From: Pocillopora verrucosa
Lineage: Eukaryota; Cnidaria; Anthozoa; Scleractinia; Pocilloporidae
Direction: 5' to 3'
DNA length: 64,000 bases
NCBI RefSeq assembly: GCF_036669915.1
Contig: NC_089315.1
Span: 13,383,255-13,447,254 of the forward strand
How positions within the stretch are numbered: the stretch's first letter is position 1; every line of letters starts with the position of its first letter. A program made the translations under genes and the position numbers. The notes below the pieces were generated by a model. It saw nothing but the letters and a program-made list of their open reading frames with translations. It was not told where the DNA came from and did not search any database. Positions 11,201 to 22,619 of the stretch are shown here, one piece after another.

Positions 11201-14200
11201 CACGAAAAACAGTATGAAGTGTCAGTTACCTGTGGCAGCGATCCTTGGTTTCGAGGCTGCTTTTTCAAGGCAAGATACCTTTCCATGATTCGGTTGTAGG
11301 AATGCTCCTTATGTGCATGGTGGCACTCGTCAAATAGCAAAAGACTGATATCTTCCAAATTTACTTGCTCCTCCTTAGATTTACAAGTAAGAGCGTTGAC
11401 AAGTATTTGGGCAGTCAAAACAATGATGTCATGGTTTTGTAGAAGATACTTAAGGGGGATCTCGGTTGCGTTTGCCCCAGAAATATCAACCACGGAATAC
11501 TTGTCTCTCAGGTAGAGTTCAAACCGCTCCTTTTGCTGAGAAACAAGGTTCACAGTGCTCACAATGAAGACAACCTTTGGTTTTTTGCTAAGGCTGCTGT
11601 CTGTAGGTGCTAAGGAGTAAAAAGAGTAAAAATGATGAGGCGACTTAGAGTTGTGATGCTAAGGAGAGGAGTAGATGTCTCGCTCAAGAACAAAACCTAA
11701 TGGCCTGATCTTCAATCAGTGGGCCAGAGTGTTAGTTTCTGGGATACTGTCCAATTAAAAAAATTCGAGTTGGTATCTGGTTGAAATCCGACCAATTACT
11801 GATTGCTGCAGATAACTCATTATTGGATCGGCATAAGGGGGAAACGGAATGACTTCACCCAATATGTAATGCGAAAGCTATCGTTGACAATACAGCTAGA
11901 GTAACACTTCACTTGCAAAGAGAACAAAGTTCAACCTTGAATATTCTCGTGAAGGAATCGTTTTTCTCATATGCGTTATGCGTGAATTCGTGTGTCTCTA
12001 AATGTGTGGGAAAAGAATATAAAGCAAAGCTCTTTAAACGCCCTCAGAATTCTATAAATTGAATCCGCTTATAAAGAGACAATAAACTGTTTTATAGTCT
12101 TTTCATGATCAACTGTGTTATCTACCAGGGTGATGGACTGACATAACGATTATGAGATATGATATAAGAAGGCAACTTACCCTTTGCTTCGAATGACTCA
12201 AGATGGTTTTTAGCTATTTCTATAGCCACGTATGTTTTTCCACTGTTGGTTGGAGCACAGATAATGGTGTTCTTGCCTTCCAGCGCTGGATCTGCCAATT
12301 CCTTCTGGTACTCTCTAAGCTCCAGCTCACATACGCTAAAGGGATTGGCCTTGTTTCCCAGATACACTTTTAGAAATGGATAAATAGATCATATTACAGC
12401 ATAACTAAGATCAAATTGGCATCTGAATCTTGAATTGAAGATTAAGTTTCGAGGCGCAATACACTCCGGTTTTTAAATCAGATGAATTTCAGAGTAAGAA
12501 TGCAATCTTACCGGGTGGAATGTCGATTTCTTCTTCAACCTCAGGTATAGATCCATCATCATCAGTAGCACTGTCCTCTAAAAATAAATAAACATAGGTA
12601 AATGTTTACGTTTTCGTGTGATATGCATCCAATAGCAATTATCTACTTTTCATTTTTAAATTAATATCTGGCATCTATATAATTTTTCATAGTACCTTCT
12701 ACAAGATTTATCACAGTTATTCCATCATATTTACCGCATGGTCGTTTCAATCAAACGTGCATGTAATTGACTATCATTAACACCGTAAGTCTTCATGATT
12801 GAATGAACTTATCAAGCAATGATCATCATGTAACGAATTTGAAGTGTACCTTGCTTGCTTGACAAGGTGCTACGCATTTTCTCCTCTCTCTCTTGCTCTT
12901 CTTCGATCTCTACCAGAAAACAAGCATAAGTTGCTTTAATATACCAACTCAATCGGAACTTTAAGACAACTAACTCGAAAGCTTTTTTACAGGTTTCGTT
13001 AACCGTTTGGGTGCTGTCCCTCTGAAGGACGAACAGCTCATGCGAGCACCGCACCATTCCTGTGAGAGAAGATGGCAATTAACAGCAGAAACCTAACACT
13101 GGAGGGATGACCGGGGCCTTGTACTTATGTGACAACCATAAAAACGACCATAATAGTATTTCCCCAACTAGGTGTATTAAACACAGCGAAACTCGTGATC
13201 ACCTTTCCTGAAGTTAATTAAACGTCGAAGTGTCCCGTTAGTATTCTATGTTCATAAGATGAAAAAAACTCAGCAGCAAGAATAATGAAAAGTTCTATGG
13301 TGTCGTTTATTAGTTACCTGCTAGTTTTTCCTGAATTTGTACAAATCGCTCTTGGCTTATACTGAGGTTCAGTTTCAGCGGTTTCTCTGGGATCCTTTGA
13401 TGTTTCTTAAAAGTGTCGTCCACTAAGACATGTTGTAACGATTTTTGGAATTCTCCTTCAGTATACATATCCCACAGCTTTACGGCTGCTTCTTTTGTTG
13501 ACAAGCGGATAGTGGTTATGATGGAACCTTTAGCAGTATGAACAAAAACAGCTCCTTGGGGAAGATACTGAAAGAAATACACAGCCATTAAAATTGAGCA
13601 TACTTGAGGGTATCAGATTAAGTTTGGAGAAGAAAGCGTATCTTGGTCTCCAACTGATACATAATTATGATGTTTACCCACAAGTTGAAAGTAAGACTTA
13701 GGCTTAAAGACTGAAGTGCTGATTTATTTGTTCACTCGCGTCAGTCAGTGAGATTCCACAATTTCGTTTTGACTGATGGATATGATGTTTCCTCAAGTTA
13801 GGAAGCTAAGTTAAAAATTCGACACAATAAGTGTGAATTTTTCTCAGAGGTTTGATTTAATTGCAAACTTCAGAAAAAAAAATATCTGAGACATAAGGTG
13901 TTGCGCCTTTCACTTAAAACAGGTTTCATTGTACACAATTTCTAGTGTTAGATCTGCGCTTCCATGGACTTACAATTAAATTTTTTTAACATACCTTCTG
14001 GAGTTCCTTGCGCATTTGTTTGCTTTCTTTGGATGAATGTTGTTCATAAAGTTCAGCCAAATACTTTTCCTCTGCATAACAGCTTTCAGGCTCTTCCTCA
14101 TCCCCACTTGTCTCTGCTGATAGGTTACCTTTAATAATAACATCTGGGAAAAAGACCCGACAAGACGAGCATTTAAGGACCGAAAAAAGCAAGTTTTTAT

Positions 14201-16280
14201 TCAGCCCTAAGTCAGTATGACACAACGATGTAATTGCAAAGACCAACTTATACAAAAGCGTCTTTTGTCGAGAAAAAGAATCCCCGGTCCGTATTTCCGT
14301 AACAAAGTATTATGGAAAAAATGATTTATTTCCTATTTTGAAATAAATAAATTATAATATGCTGTGTGCAATTAGTTTGTCTAGGTTAGTGACATAACAT
14401 TGCACTGCAAGGGCCTTCTAGGGTGGGAAGGGGTGGGGGTGGAGTTCCACGTTGACTTATGCCACCTTCCTCAAATAATTATTCTCGCCCTGCCCTATTT
14501 ACAAATGGTCACATCCCTGTCTCCTTTTATCAATTAATGCAAAAATTATTACATACTGAAATAGCTTACCAATTGCTGTTCCAATCCTTTTATAACCGAT
14601 CTCCGAGCCATTCGGCACAGCGATTTCATCGTCCCCTGCGTCAACTGCGTTCAGATGATAATCAATCAATTTCATATTAAACGGTTAAGAATACATGAAA
14701 GTCATATATTTGAACTGCAGATAAAGACGTGAATGAAAGTGATCCTCGCAGTAATGTGCACTACTTAGGCAGTAGTGAAAATAAGGTCTGAAAAAATTCA
14801 GGCCTGTACGGGATTTGAACACATGACCTCTGCGATACCGGTGCAGTGCTCTACCAACTGAGCTAACAAGCCAACTGGGAGCTGGTTATGATGTTGGTTC
14901 TAAATAAACCCGTGAAGTGATGAAATAAACGGTTAAGAATACATGAAAGTCATATATTTGAACTGCGGATAAAGACGCGAATGAAAGTGATCCTCGCAGT
15001 AATGTGCATTACTTAGGCAGTAGTGAAAATAAGGCCTGAAAAAATTCAGGCCTGTACGGGATTTGAACCCATGACCTTTGCGATACCGGTGCAGCCTAAG
15101 TAGTGCACATTACTGCGAGGATCACTTTCATTCACGTCAAACCAAGTGGAATCAGCCTCCTTCAAGACCCCACAAAATATGACATAATTGCATCAAAACC
15201 CTCTGAAGTGAAGCAGGAAACAATAAAAACAAGAGGATGAAGGTAAAAATTTTTATATCGGACTCGGATTTTATCCGTTTGCTGTTCACTTCGTAAAGCC
15301 ACGAGAAAATGACATAAATAGTGCTTGATGGTCGATTAATCCAATTTTAACATCTGCAAACTACTAAACACGAGCCTGGCCAGCTGGAATAAACTCTAGA
15401 CTGGACTTTGGATTAGACTTATTTTTAAAATTATAATATTAATGCATCTATTTGTAGCAATTTAAATAAAAAAGGCTAGGGTCCAGGCCAGAGAGGAACT
15501 CAGAATCCAGTGCAGAGTCAAGAGAGTCCAGTTCGGGGTCAAGTCCAGAGTCCAGTCCAGAGTCCATTCATCTTTTGCAGCTGAACGAACAATGGTGTCA
15601 GAACGCTTAATTAGCAGATTGTTTTAGCCCTTATAATGGCGGACATGGCGATGTAAACATATAGAGGCACATTGGTATTGAGTTTCATAAATCAGACTTA
15701 AGGAGGAATCACGGACTTCCAAAGACATGAAAGGGCTAAACAAAGGCAATTGTGATGCGATGAAATGGTGAGATAATCTGTCACAGTCTGAGAAATAATT
15801 GACAGTTTCATTCCGTTTTAACGGCAGAGTCATCCAAACTCACAGGAACTTTGGATTTGAAAGCTTATAATTCTACTTTGCAAAATGAGTTTAAAGCCAA
15901 AAAAGTCTCCAGGAGAACAAAATGTAGTCGTACAATTGCGAATTCGAATAACATCAAAGTAATACTAAACAAAGAACTGGCTTACTTGGATAAATGTAGT
16001 AAGGATCAACTAACAAGGCAGTGTGTTCGTTTCCAGATGTCCTCAGGGCTCTTACAAACTGCACAAAACCTTTGTTTCGTCTTTTGAGCCGATCTACAAG
16101 AATTTGATTCGCCGTTGTTGGTCCCATATTGTTCTGTTTAGCCTCAATGGCCTCTTTATCCATCTGCTCTAAACAAGGCAAATATGGAAGCAAATCAACT
16201 GGATTGACTTCTCCCATAAAGTCTTTCAGCCGTGTATCCAAGATCTTTTTCTCGTCAGACTTCGTGTATGGTGGTCTCAT
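7264..16280 (-). CDS. RIG-I-like receptor B: CARD, TRADD-like block, DExD/H helicase, zinc-binding C-terminal domain
   Basis: Predicted cytosolic sensor of double-stranded or 5'-triphosphate RNA with CARD-mediated signalling. Fourteen exons keep one frame (3165 nt, 1054 aa): 15986-16280, 14570-14644, 13995-14128, 13318-13567, 12850-12909, 12512-12577, 12181-12366, 11230-11609, 10532-10750, 9790-10453, 9336-9516, 8580-8724, 8006-8206, 7264-7572. Order of domains: CARD (about 15-95), acidic linker, TRADD-like block (about 169-235), charged coil, helicase 1 with APTNSGKT (331-338), DECH (449-452) and FTAS, insertion domain from about 575, helicase 2 with [11 protein letters not shown] and QSRGRVR, a pincer-like stretch, then the C-terminal domain with cysteine pairs 920/923 and 975/978. 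Two features are odd. There is a single CARD with a TRADD-like block, and N334 replaces the usual Gly in motif I. The acidic tail [12 protein letters not shown] ends the protein. Helicase and C-terminal identities are firm; the TRADD-like label is weaker. Confidence 0.92.
11230..12366 (-). CDS. Helicase 1 exons of receptor B (motifs I and II)
   Basis: Exon 12181-12366 carries [11 protein letters not shown] and the Walker A motif APTNSGKT. Exon 11230-11609 carries [15 protein letters not shown] (motif Ia region), [13 protein letters not shown] and the Walker B motif [16 protein letters not shown]. Together with FTAS in the next exon these are the ATP-binding core of an SF2 RIG-I-like helicase. 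The junction between the two exons is AAG G|CA. Confidence 0.9.
13318..13567 (-). CDS. Exon for the TRADD-like N-terminal block of receptor B
   Basis: The exon encodes [20 protein letters not shown], then [13 protein letters not shown] and a [12 protein letters not shown] tail. The pattern of GxVxVxF-type strands, STKEA and KLWDxYxxGxF matches what I know of TRADD-like N-terminal domains in cnidarian NLR and CARD proteins. Its counterpart in receptor A is at 1-142. Between a CARD and an RLR helicase it would add a second protein-interaction surface. The family label rests on pattern memory and needs a profile search. Confidence 0.55.
14671..15142. repeat. Tandem and inverted tRNA-bearing repeat in receptor B intron 1
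   Basis: Two direct copies of a unit of about 250 bp start at about 14671 and 14924 (shared AAACGGTTAAGAATACATGA). The second copy breaks inside its tRNA and is followed by an inverted copy of the unit start (15095-15142, AAGTAGTGCACATTACTGCG), which pairs with 14731-14778. The result is a potential long hairpin in the intron. Confidence 0.65.
14801..14872 (-). tRNA. tRNA-Thr-like sequence (anticodon GGT) in a repeat element
   Basis: A 72-nt cloverleaf can be drawn. The acceptor stem is GGCTTGT/ACAGGCC with one G-T pair, the D stem is GCTC/GAGC, the anticodon loop is CCGGTAT (GGT), and the T arm contains TTCAAAT. The anticodon stem has an A-C mismatch at the loop and the T stem has one mismatch. 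No CCA or U-run terminator context was confirmed. Copies occur at about 15046-15095 (3' half only) and 54046-54117, so this is probably a repeat-borne tRNA pseudogene inside the receptor B intron. Confidence 0.5.
15490..15570. repeat. Low-complexity GAGTCCAGT tract
   Basis: Short imperfect tandem repeats of AGAGTCCAGT lie within the first intron of receptor B. The surrounding 15143-15985 has no other recognisable feature. Confidence 0.5.
15986..16280 (-). CDS. CARD-encoding first exon of receptor B
   Basis: Exon 1 has 295 nt, starts at the ATG at 16278-16280 and ends at A|GTAAGC. CARD-like landmarks are [20 protein letters not shown], a basic helix ([11 protein letters not shown]) and [16 protein letters not shown]. 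An acceptor-like CATTTTACAG just upstream would not join in frame with this ATG, so I take the exon as a true first exon. Confidence 0.82.
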
Positions 16281-16355
16281 TGTTTTTTCTCCGTGGAAAA
16301 ACTGTAAAATGAAGTGCGAATCTCCGTCTTAAGCAAATGGCTCCCTGTTCGATCG

Positions 16356-16363
16356 TATTTATA
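16356..16363 (-). promoter_or_regulatory. TATA box of receptor B
   Basis: TATAAATA on the minus strand lies about 76 bp upstream of the ATG. It matches the box of receptor A in sequence and position. Confidence 0.6.
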
Positions 16364-16402
16364 TCATCGCTGCATAATAAATTCATGAACCCGCAGAAAA
16401 CA

Positions 16403-16412
16403 GGAAATTCCC
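16403..16412 (-). promoter_or_regulatory. kB-like site upstream of receptor B
   Basis: GGGAATTTCC on the minus strand is a match to the NF-kB consensus, 40 bp upstream of the TATA box. The flanking block (ATAATAAATTCATGA between box and site) is conserved with receptor A. Confidence 0.5.
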
Positions 16413-18490
16413 GGAAGTCACGCGCAAAATTCTCGGAAAATGCTATGTAATCAAAGCTCAAATTTCGCTTTTCCTTTTTGTTTCGGGCATGAATAAACGG
16501 CTTTCGGAGCGGAGAAAGCCTATCAAAAGTTGCCTCTGCTTAATTTACGAAAGCCTTGGTCTTAAAAAAATCAAGGGATGTGGTATGTCATGATTCTTTC
16601 TTCCAATGCATCTACCGTTGTAGCCACTGAATATACTTAGTTTGAAACGTCCGGAAAAGGTACTTTCCCAGTTTGAATTTAATTAATATAAAATTTCAGT
16701 CTATGGAAACCGCGATACGAGCTGTTTTGGTTTCGATTTCGATCTGTTTTGTTCGAATGTTTTTACATCTCGAAATACTATTGAAACGATGTCGAAAAAA
16801 CTGCCATACTTGTGAAACTTATAGTGAAAGTTTAAGGACATAACTCTATTTTTCGTAGGAATTATTTTTTGAGTAATACATTACATGATCATTTTCGAGA
16901 GTTTTAATAACCGGGCTTTTTCCCATCGTCGATATGCAAATTCCTGACCCCATCATGTGGGAAAATATTTACTCAACTCGTACAAATAGGAACAAATTTG
17001 ACTTTGGGATTTTTCTCTTCAAAACTGATACCAGAAAATAAAGGAGAAGAGAAATTAAAGTTTTGTTTCTCCTTTCGATGTATTTCGATATTTCTCTTGC
17101 TCTGGAATTAAGATGGGAAATAGGTTTCGAGAATAGCTATTTTTAGGTCGATGTCATGATCTTTTGAAAATATTTTCTCTTTCGGTTTCCATATGTATAT
17201 GTAGATAGTTTTCCTAAACCATTAAAGACTTGTATTTCTTCCATTCCTTCACAGAAATAATCGGTATAAGTGGATATTTAAGGTAGCTGTCACTTTAAAA
17301 GGGTAGGACCAACCATGTCATATTTTCTATGAGGTAAAGTATAAATATAGATATGCACAGAGTGATCGTTGTTTATGTTTATGTCTGATATTAAGTCTTT
17401 CTTCTCTTTGCAACATTCTCGAGACTAATCAGAACGCAATTACCTTTCGATATTTCCACCGAATTAGTAGAAGCACATCTCTTGTTTGCAGTCGAATATT
17501 CCTCTTCAAATATTCCTACTCCTACCGATAAAGGTCGACAAGAGTATCAATTTTTGCAGTCTACAGTCTCGTAGTCAGAAGTTCTGTCAACATATCGGGC
17601 TTAGCTACACATGATGTAGCCAAGAACCTCTGACCTAATTCTACATATCACCATCTTCAGAGTAGTGGCCAATTAAGCAAAATTATAATTCTGACGCTAC
17701 TTCCGATTTATTTTCGAAATGGCTTTGTCGAATATTTGTTATTTACTTCTATATGTCTAATGCGGGTAAGTTCACGGTGAGCGATTTTCTAAATGCTAAT
17801 TGGCCATCCAACCAAAACTAATCATGGTTTTTCAAGCATGATATTTGGAACCACAAATAGTTGAAGCATATGAGATTTTGTGACATTGAAAAGACGATCC
17901 TATTACAAGTTTTTTCAGTGTAAATTAGAGAATCGTTTATCATTCTCAGTTCAAATTAAAAAAGGGTGGTCATAAAAAGTAAACAAGAAATCTTGTATTT
18001 CAGTTTCGATGTCTCTTTATTTAAAATTCTCATAAAATAGTTTATGAAATCGAGAACTATCGGGAATCATCACACGAAACCAATAACCCTCTGGCTGTGC
18101 CATAATATATAATGAAGTGTGACTTTTACGTTATGACCTTCTTTATGGCTTCCAGTCATAAAAAAGTATTGAGAAAATAGCTCAGACCCTTTTCGGTTAG
18201 CGTTGCAGTTTCGTGAAGGACTACGAGCGTTTGAGAACAAAAAAACGACAAATAATATGCCGCCGGCCAGCAAGACATATATCATCGGATAACATTTGAT
18301 AAATTACAGGGGCCGCGCATGTTCCTCTTGTAGGATCTGTGAATATGCTCAGATTTCTAATGAGACTAAGTTCAGCTGCTAAGACTCGTCCATACTGCAA
18401 TCCACTCGTAAATGAGTTCGTCTGGTCTACACACGGTTCAAACTGGGACTGTTCAGATATTTCGTAGCAATTTTAATATTGAAATAACAT

Positions 18491-20466
18491 GATGGAACAC
18501 TAAGACACAGTGTCAATAAAGGTGCTAATTTATTGACGTTATTATATGTACAGCTTCTTTATTAACGAACAATTATCATTCGACTTAAAAACTGCTCAAA
18601 CCAGTTGTATTGTAGATGAAGACGTCATGAGTTCTTTTATTTCAAAAACCATACATAATCTGTACGGAAACTTTCTGTGGAATTTCAAAATACTTTACCT
18701 AGGAATAGTCAATAGGAGTTTAGCAAATGCCATCAGAATTAACTTAGACATTTGCCAAACTGTGTTAATACCAAAAGTTTTCTTATGAGAGTTTCCATTG
18801 CTGCTGTTGCAGCAGAGTCACTCAGAAACAAATTTTTTAATAAATGTCACATAATTAATCAGGCAATTGACTTTGATGATTCGAAAACAACAACAAAAGC
18901 ATCAAAAGTTACTAACAGCAATGATATCAAGATCTTCTTCTTGTCGTTGACATGTAACAAGTTCGAAGGCACGTACTCTTACGTTACTGGAACTAGTTGT
19001 GCAGTCCTAATGGTGTGCTTGGAATGGATCGGTTTCCTCATATGGCTGATCCGAAATATCTTTATTCCAATTGACAATTGCAACTAAACACGTAAAAGCA
19101 AGCACATGGGTATAGAGCGCATCAACACTGCGTTCCACACAGAGTTTCATGACCAAACATTTTCCCAGAACTTTGTTTGCAAAGCACTAGCCCACCGAAG
19201 AGCACTACTGCGGCTACTGAAAATGAATATGATATATACAACTGTTACAATATTTTACTCTAAATATTTCCATATCATTAGAAAGGGCTTGAAATAAGTT
19301 TTTTTTTATGCCCAGATGGCAGATATATAACGAAAATCAGACAATAAGGTTATGCATGAAACCGAAAACGGAAGTTCAGTTTTAAAACAAGCCTTGGCTA
19401 ACAGATTAATAAACCTTGACGAGAATATGACGGTAGCCTAGGAATTTCTAGAGAAATGTTATTATGTGGACCTTTGTGCACACAACTTACGGTTGAATTG
19501 TTTTTTCCTTTTTGCACAGTCAAGCTTGATTGACGTCATCAAGTGCAATCTGTTGGCATGAAGATGAGAAGAACGTCAGTATTTTATCATCATTTTATTT
19601 TATCATCATCCACGCTTATTCCCCCCCTTCCCTCTCCCAAGAAAAACTTTCCAGAATCGAGCCAAAAGTCAAATTCTTGGTTTGACCTTTCTTCGAACCA
19701 AAGTGCTACCCAAGAGCAGTCTTAACACTGGTTCGCATAAATATATATCATTACGAGGAGTAAGGAGGATGGCGAGAAATGAGCAATAAAATGTAGTTTT
19801 ACATGAGTGATATCTTACTTGAGTGCTGAAATCTGCTACGATCATTCCTTGCGTTCTGTCATCTCGTTCATCCCTTATGACGTTCTCTTGTTCATTTCCT
19901 GTGTGATTGGGAAAACGAAAGTGAGTTCACACTGCTGCTTTGCGCAGCAAGGGAAGATGAGATCCCAAACAAAGCAATTCGCAATTACAAAAGTTTAGAA
20001 ACATTAGATACTAGGAGAGTGGGATGTGTGAGATAAAACAGTGAAAAGGTGTCTAAAATGAAAAGGATGTCTCACATGTTGTAATAACTTCGGCCAGTTT
20101 AGGTTTACTGCGCTAATGGTGGTGCCATGAACGCGTACATCTATATAATTATACCTTTGTACAGCGCAACAGAAATTGTTACGAAAAACGACGGCATGTA
20201 GGAACCAGAAACTGCTAGATTTTTTTTCAATAAAAAATCCTTACATTGCTTCGGTCATGCATTTCTTTCTAAGCAATGTGGATTTTGAGTCGATTTATTG
20301 CCGCGACTCAGGCGGCTTAAATGATTGTTTCGAGTTGAAAACTACATATACTTAAGTAGGATCCTGGATAAGTTTTGCTTTGTAAATCATATTTCGCCAT
20401 TAATTAATCTCGTCATATTTTTATGCACTCGTGATGTAGATGTAAAAATTTCTGATTTTAACTTAC
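18491..20466. other. Gap between receptor B upstream segment and third CARD exon
   Basis: No exon could be supported. Plus-strand ORFs at 18546-18788 and 18752-19087 overlap. The second has a hydrophobic stretch (VLMVCLEWIGFLIWLI), but neither has a recognised domain or clear splice context. If the CARD exon at 20776 is an alternative first exon of receptor B, this is part of its first intron. Confidence 0.4.
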
Positions 20467-20776
20467 CTTCGTGAAATTGTAATGGACATAGCTGTTCCGC
20501 TAAATGTCGGCATCCAGTCTCACAAAGAGCCTCGATAAACTGGCGAAAGGAATTTCGTCTTCGAACCAGTCTATCTATCAGTTCTTGTGCAGCTCTCATG
20601 GAACCATGATTTGTCTCTTCACACTTTATCTTCTCCTTATCACTCTTTGTCAGGCAAGGTAGGTAAGGCAACATATCTACTGGAATAACATCCTCTACAA
20701 GTTGGGTGATATTTTCGCTGATAAGGTCTCTTTCCTCTCTATCCATTTCCAAAGATGATAAAAGATGGCTTTTCAT
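20467..20776 (-). CDS. Third CARD exon, possible alternative first exon of receptor B
   Basis: A 310-nt exon from the ATG at 20774-20776 to the donor CACGAAG|GTAAG. It encodes a CARD with DVIPVDMLPYLPCLTKSDKE, a basic helix (LIDRLVRRRNSF) and FIEALCETGCRHLAEQL. The core is the same fold as the receptor A and B CARDs but is quite diverged. It ends after the first base of a codon, as those exons do, so it could splice to the receptor B exon at 14644 and read VDAGDDE. No helicase exon of its own was found between here and 16281. A TATA-like box lies just upstream, so it is probably transcribed independently. It could also be the relic of a third receptor. A second in-frame Met (MDREERD) could be the real start. 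Confidence 0.7.
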
Positions 20777-20820
20777 TCGCTTGAATTGAGGGAAAAGCGG
20801 CTGAAGTCTGCGGAGGCAGA

Positions 20821-20830
20821 CTTAAATATA
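20821..20830 (-). promoter_or_regulatory. TATA-like box of the third CARD exon
   Basis: TATATTTAAG on the minus strand lies about 45 bp upstream of the ATG at 20776. No kB site like those of receptors A and B was seen nearby. Confidence 0.4.
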
Positions 20831-21389
20831 TTTTCCGGCGAATTCTCGATGAAATCACGGTGTTTTTCTCTCGGTATTTTACCCACGGGAAGATTATGAC
20901 GGCCCAGCCTAAGTCTGACGTATTCAAAAGTTTCGTTTTCAGTCGTTCGTGGCGGTCACCAGTTATTTTTGACAACTCACTTATAGGCATGATAGTACAT
21001 AGAATAAACGTGCTCGTACATATCATTGCTATATATACCACAGAACTCTAAAAAAATACGTTTCCAGAATATGCCACAACACGCTCTAACTTCATCTTCT
21101 ATATTTCTATCATTTTCATTTACAAGGGAAAACACCCTTGTCAGCTCAAAAAAAAAAATTTAAGAAATATATATATTTATCGGTGGTGACGTTCACGTTG
21201 TAACCGAGTCCCAGATGACTAAATTTACTTTACTCGTTTGACGTTGAAATAAAAATAAATGCTAAACGTGATATTAATGATATTGCGTTGAACGTAACGG
21301 CAAGATCAATAATAAAATTTGCGTGACAAAAGCCAACAAGAGACATCCGTTTTATTACACAGGGAATATTTAATTGCTGTCGACGTGGC

Positions 21390-22440
21390 GCATTACTTGG
21401 TTTTTCCCTGTTTTTATGTTCGCAATCTTGAGCGCGCTTTTTCACTGTATTTAAGTCCTCTTCCTTTGGGACTTCGGCAAGAGAATATCATCTGATATTC
21501 TCTTGACTTCGGTAAGTCAACAATCTCGTTTACTGGAACCTCTAAGCCACGGATTGTTAAAATTGCGATTAGCATAATTTCATGGCCATAGTTATCTACC
21601 TGTGAATGTCACGCCATACACAATTCTGTTTGCAGTCAATCCGTGGTCAACGTTACTTACCCTTCGAACGACATTGACTCAGCTTAGGGAGAAATTCACC
21701 TCATTCCAAACCACGGAGCGAAAATCTTGTTACAATTTTCTCCCATATTTTTCGGGGTAACACCATCTTGGGAGAAGACATTTGGACTTGGTTTCTTTCA
21801 GTCTTTTTACTCCCCTTATTACTTTTCTCTTTTTGGAATAAAAGCCGGCGCTTTAGACGCTTGTGCTTAAGAGTCTTACTGATTGGGTTGATGACTCTTG
21901 AAAGACCTGCATGAATAAACCACAAGGACACATTCTAACATTTTGTGATATGTTATGTCCAAAAGTAAATCCCTTTATTTGTATCAAAATTTTCAGCGAA
22001 CCTGGTTATTATGTGCATAAAAAGTACTCTTTATTTCCGGTACAGAAATTCTAGACAAAAAAAACTACGAGAAAACGGTTGAGTCTGGGTACTACTTTCT
22101 AGTTGTCACATGGTGCCTTACGCTGTACGGTCGATGTAAATTGGGAGAGGCTCTCGTTGTCAGTAATCAGTTGATCCATCCAAGATTGGAAGAAACCTTT
22201 CTGAACCAGTAACTTAAGCGAGGTGAGAGCTATTTATTATTCTTCGATTCAGTGAGCAAAATGCGGCCTACATTTAGCGTGGCGAAGTTTTCCAAAAGCA
22301 TACATGGACGTGTCTCGCCTATGCAAATCGGGAAGTCTACTAGTCTTCCCATCATATACAATTCCTGAAAACACTTTCAAGGACTGCATCCATTCGCTGA
22401 CCTTGGATCGAAACGATATTGCAATATATATTCGCATTGA
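21390..22440. repeat. Repeat R1, uninterrupted copy
   Basis: This segment is closely similar to 43640-44357 followed by 53613-53890. The two parts of the other copy are separated by the MULE at 44358-53612. Shared blocks include AAGTCAACAATCTCGTTTAC and ATTCTTCGATTCAGTGA. R1 has no convincing coding sequence, and its own class is not recognised. Confidence 0.7.
21479..21504. repeat. Perfect 12-bp hairpin inside R1
   Basis: AAGAGAATATCA and its exact reverse complement are separated by two bases. The R1 copy at 43.7 kb lacks this insert of about 65 bp, so the hairpin arrived after the R1 copies separated. Confidence 0.6.
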
Positions 22441-22619
22441 TCATCAAGTTGTTTTGAGTGTGGTTCAATTTGAAAAGTCGTGACCCTCTAGGGACGTATC
22501 TTTATGAAGAGGAGATAGCTTGATAAAAGGTTGCATGTTCTAATACGATATATATTCAAAAAAGGATCTGTGTCGCTCAGTACAGAGAGAATTCGATATC
22601 GATATCTCAAATACATTTC

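Larger units (their letters stand above)
16180..18490. repeat. Copy 2 of the duplicated receptor upstream segment
   Basis: This segment is colinear with 4145-6495 and starts inside the CARD exon. Differences include small deletions (for example near 17140) and loss of the long ORF seen in copy 1. It is otherwise AT-rich and non-coding. Confidence 0.7.

Noticed and set aside
16281..16461. Upstream coding extension joining the receptor B CARD exon to an earlier exon
   Set aside because: The acceptor at CATTTTACAG leads into a frame that does not match the CARD frame, and a TATA box lies just upstream.
18752..19087. 111-codon plus-strand ORF with a membrane-like stretch
   Set aside because: It overlaps another ORF, lies in AT-rich DNA and shows no recognised motif or splice partner.
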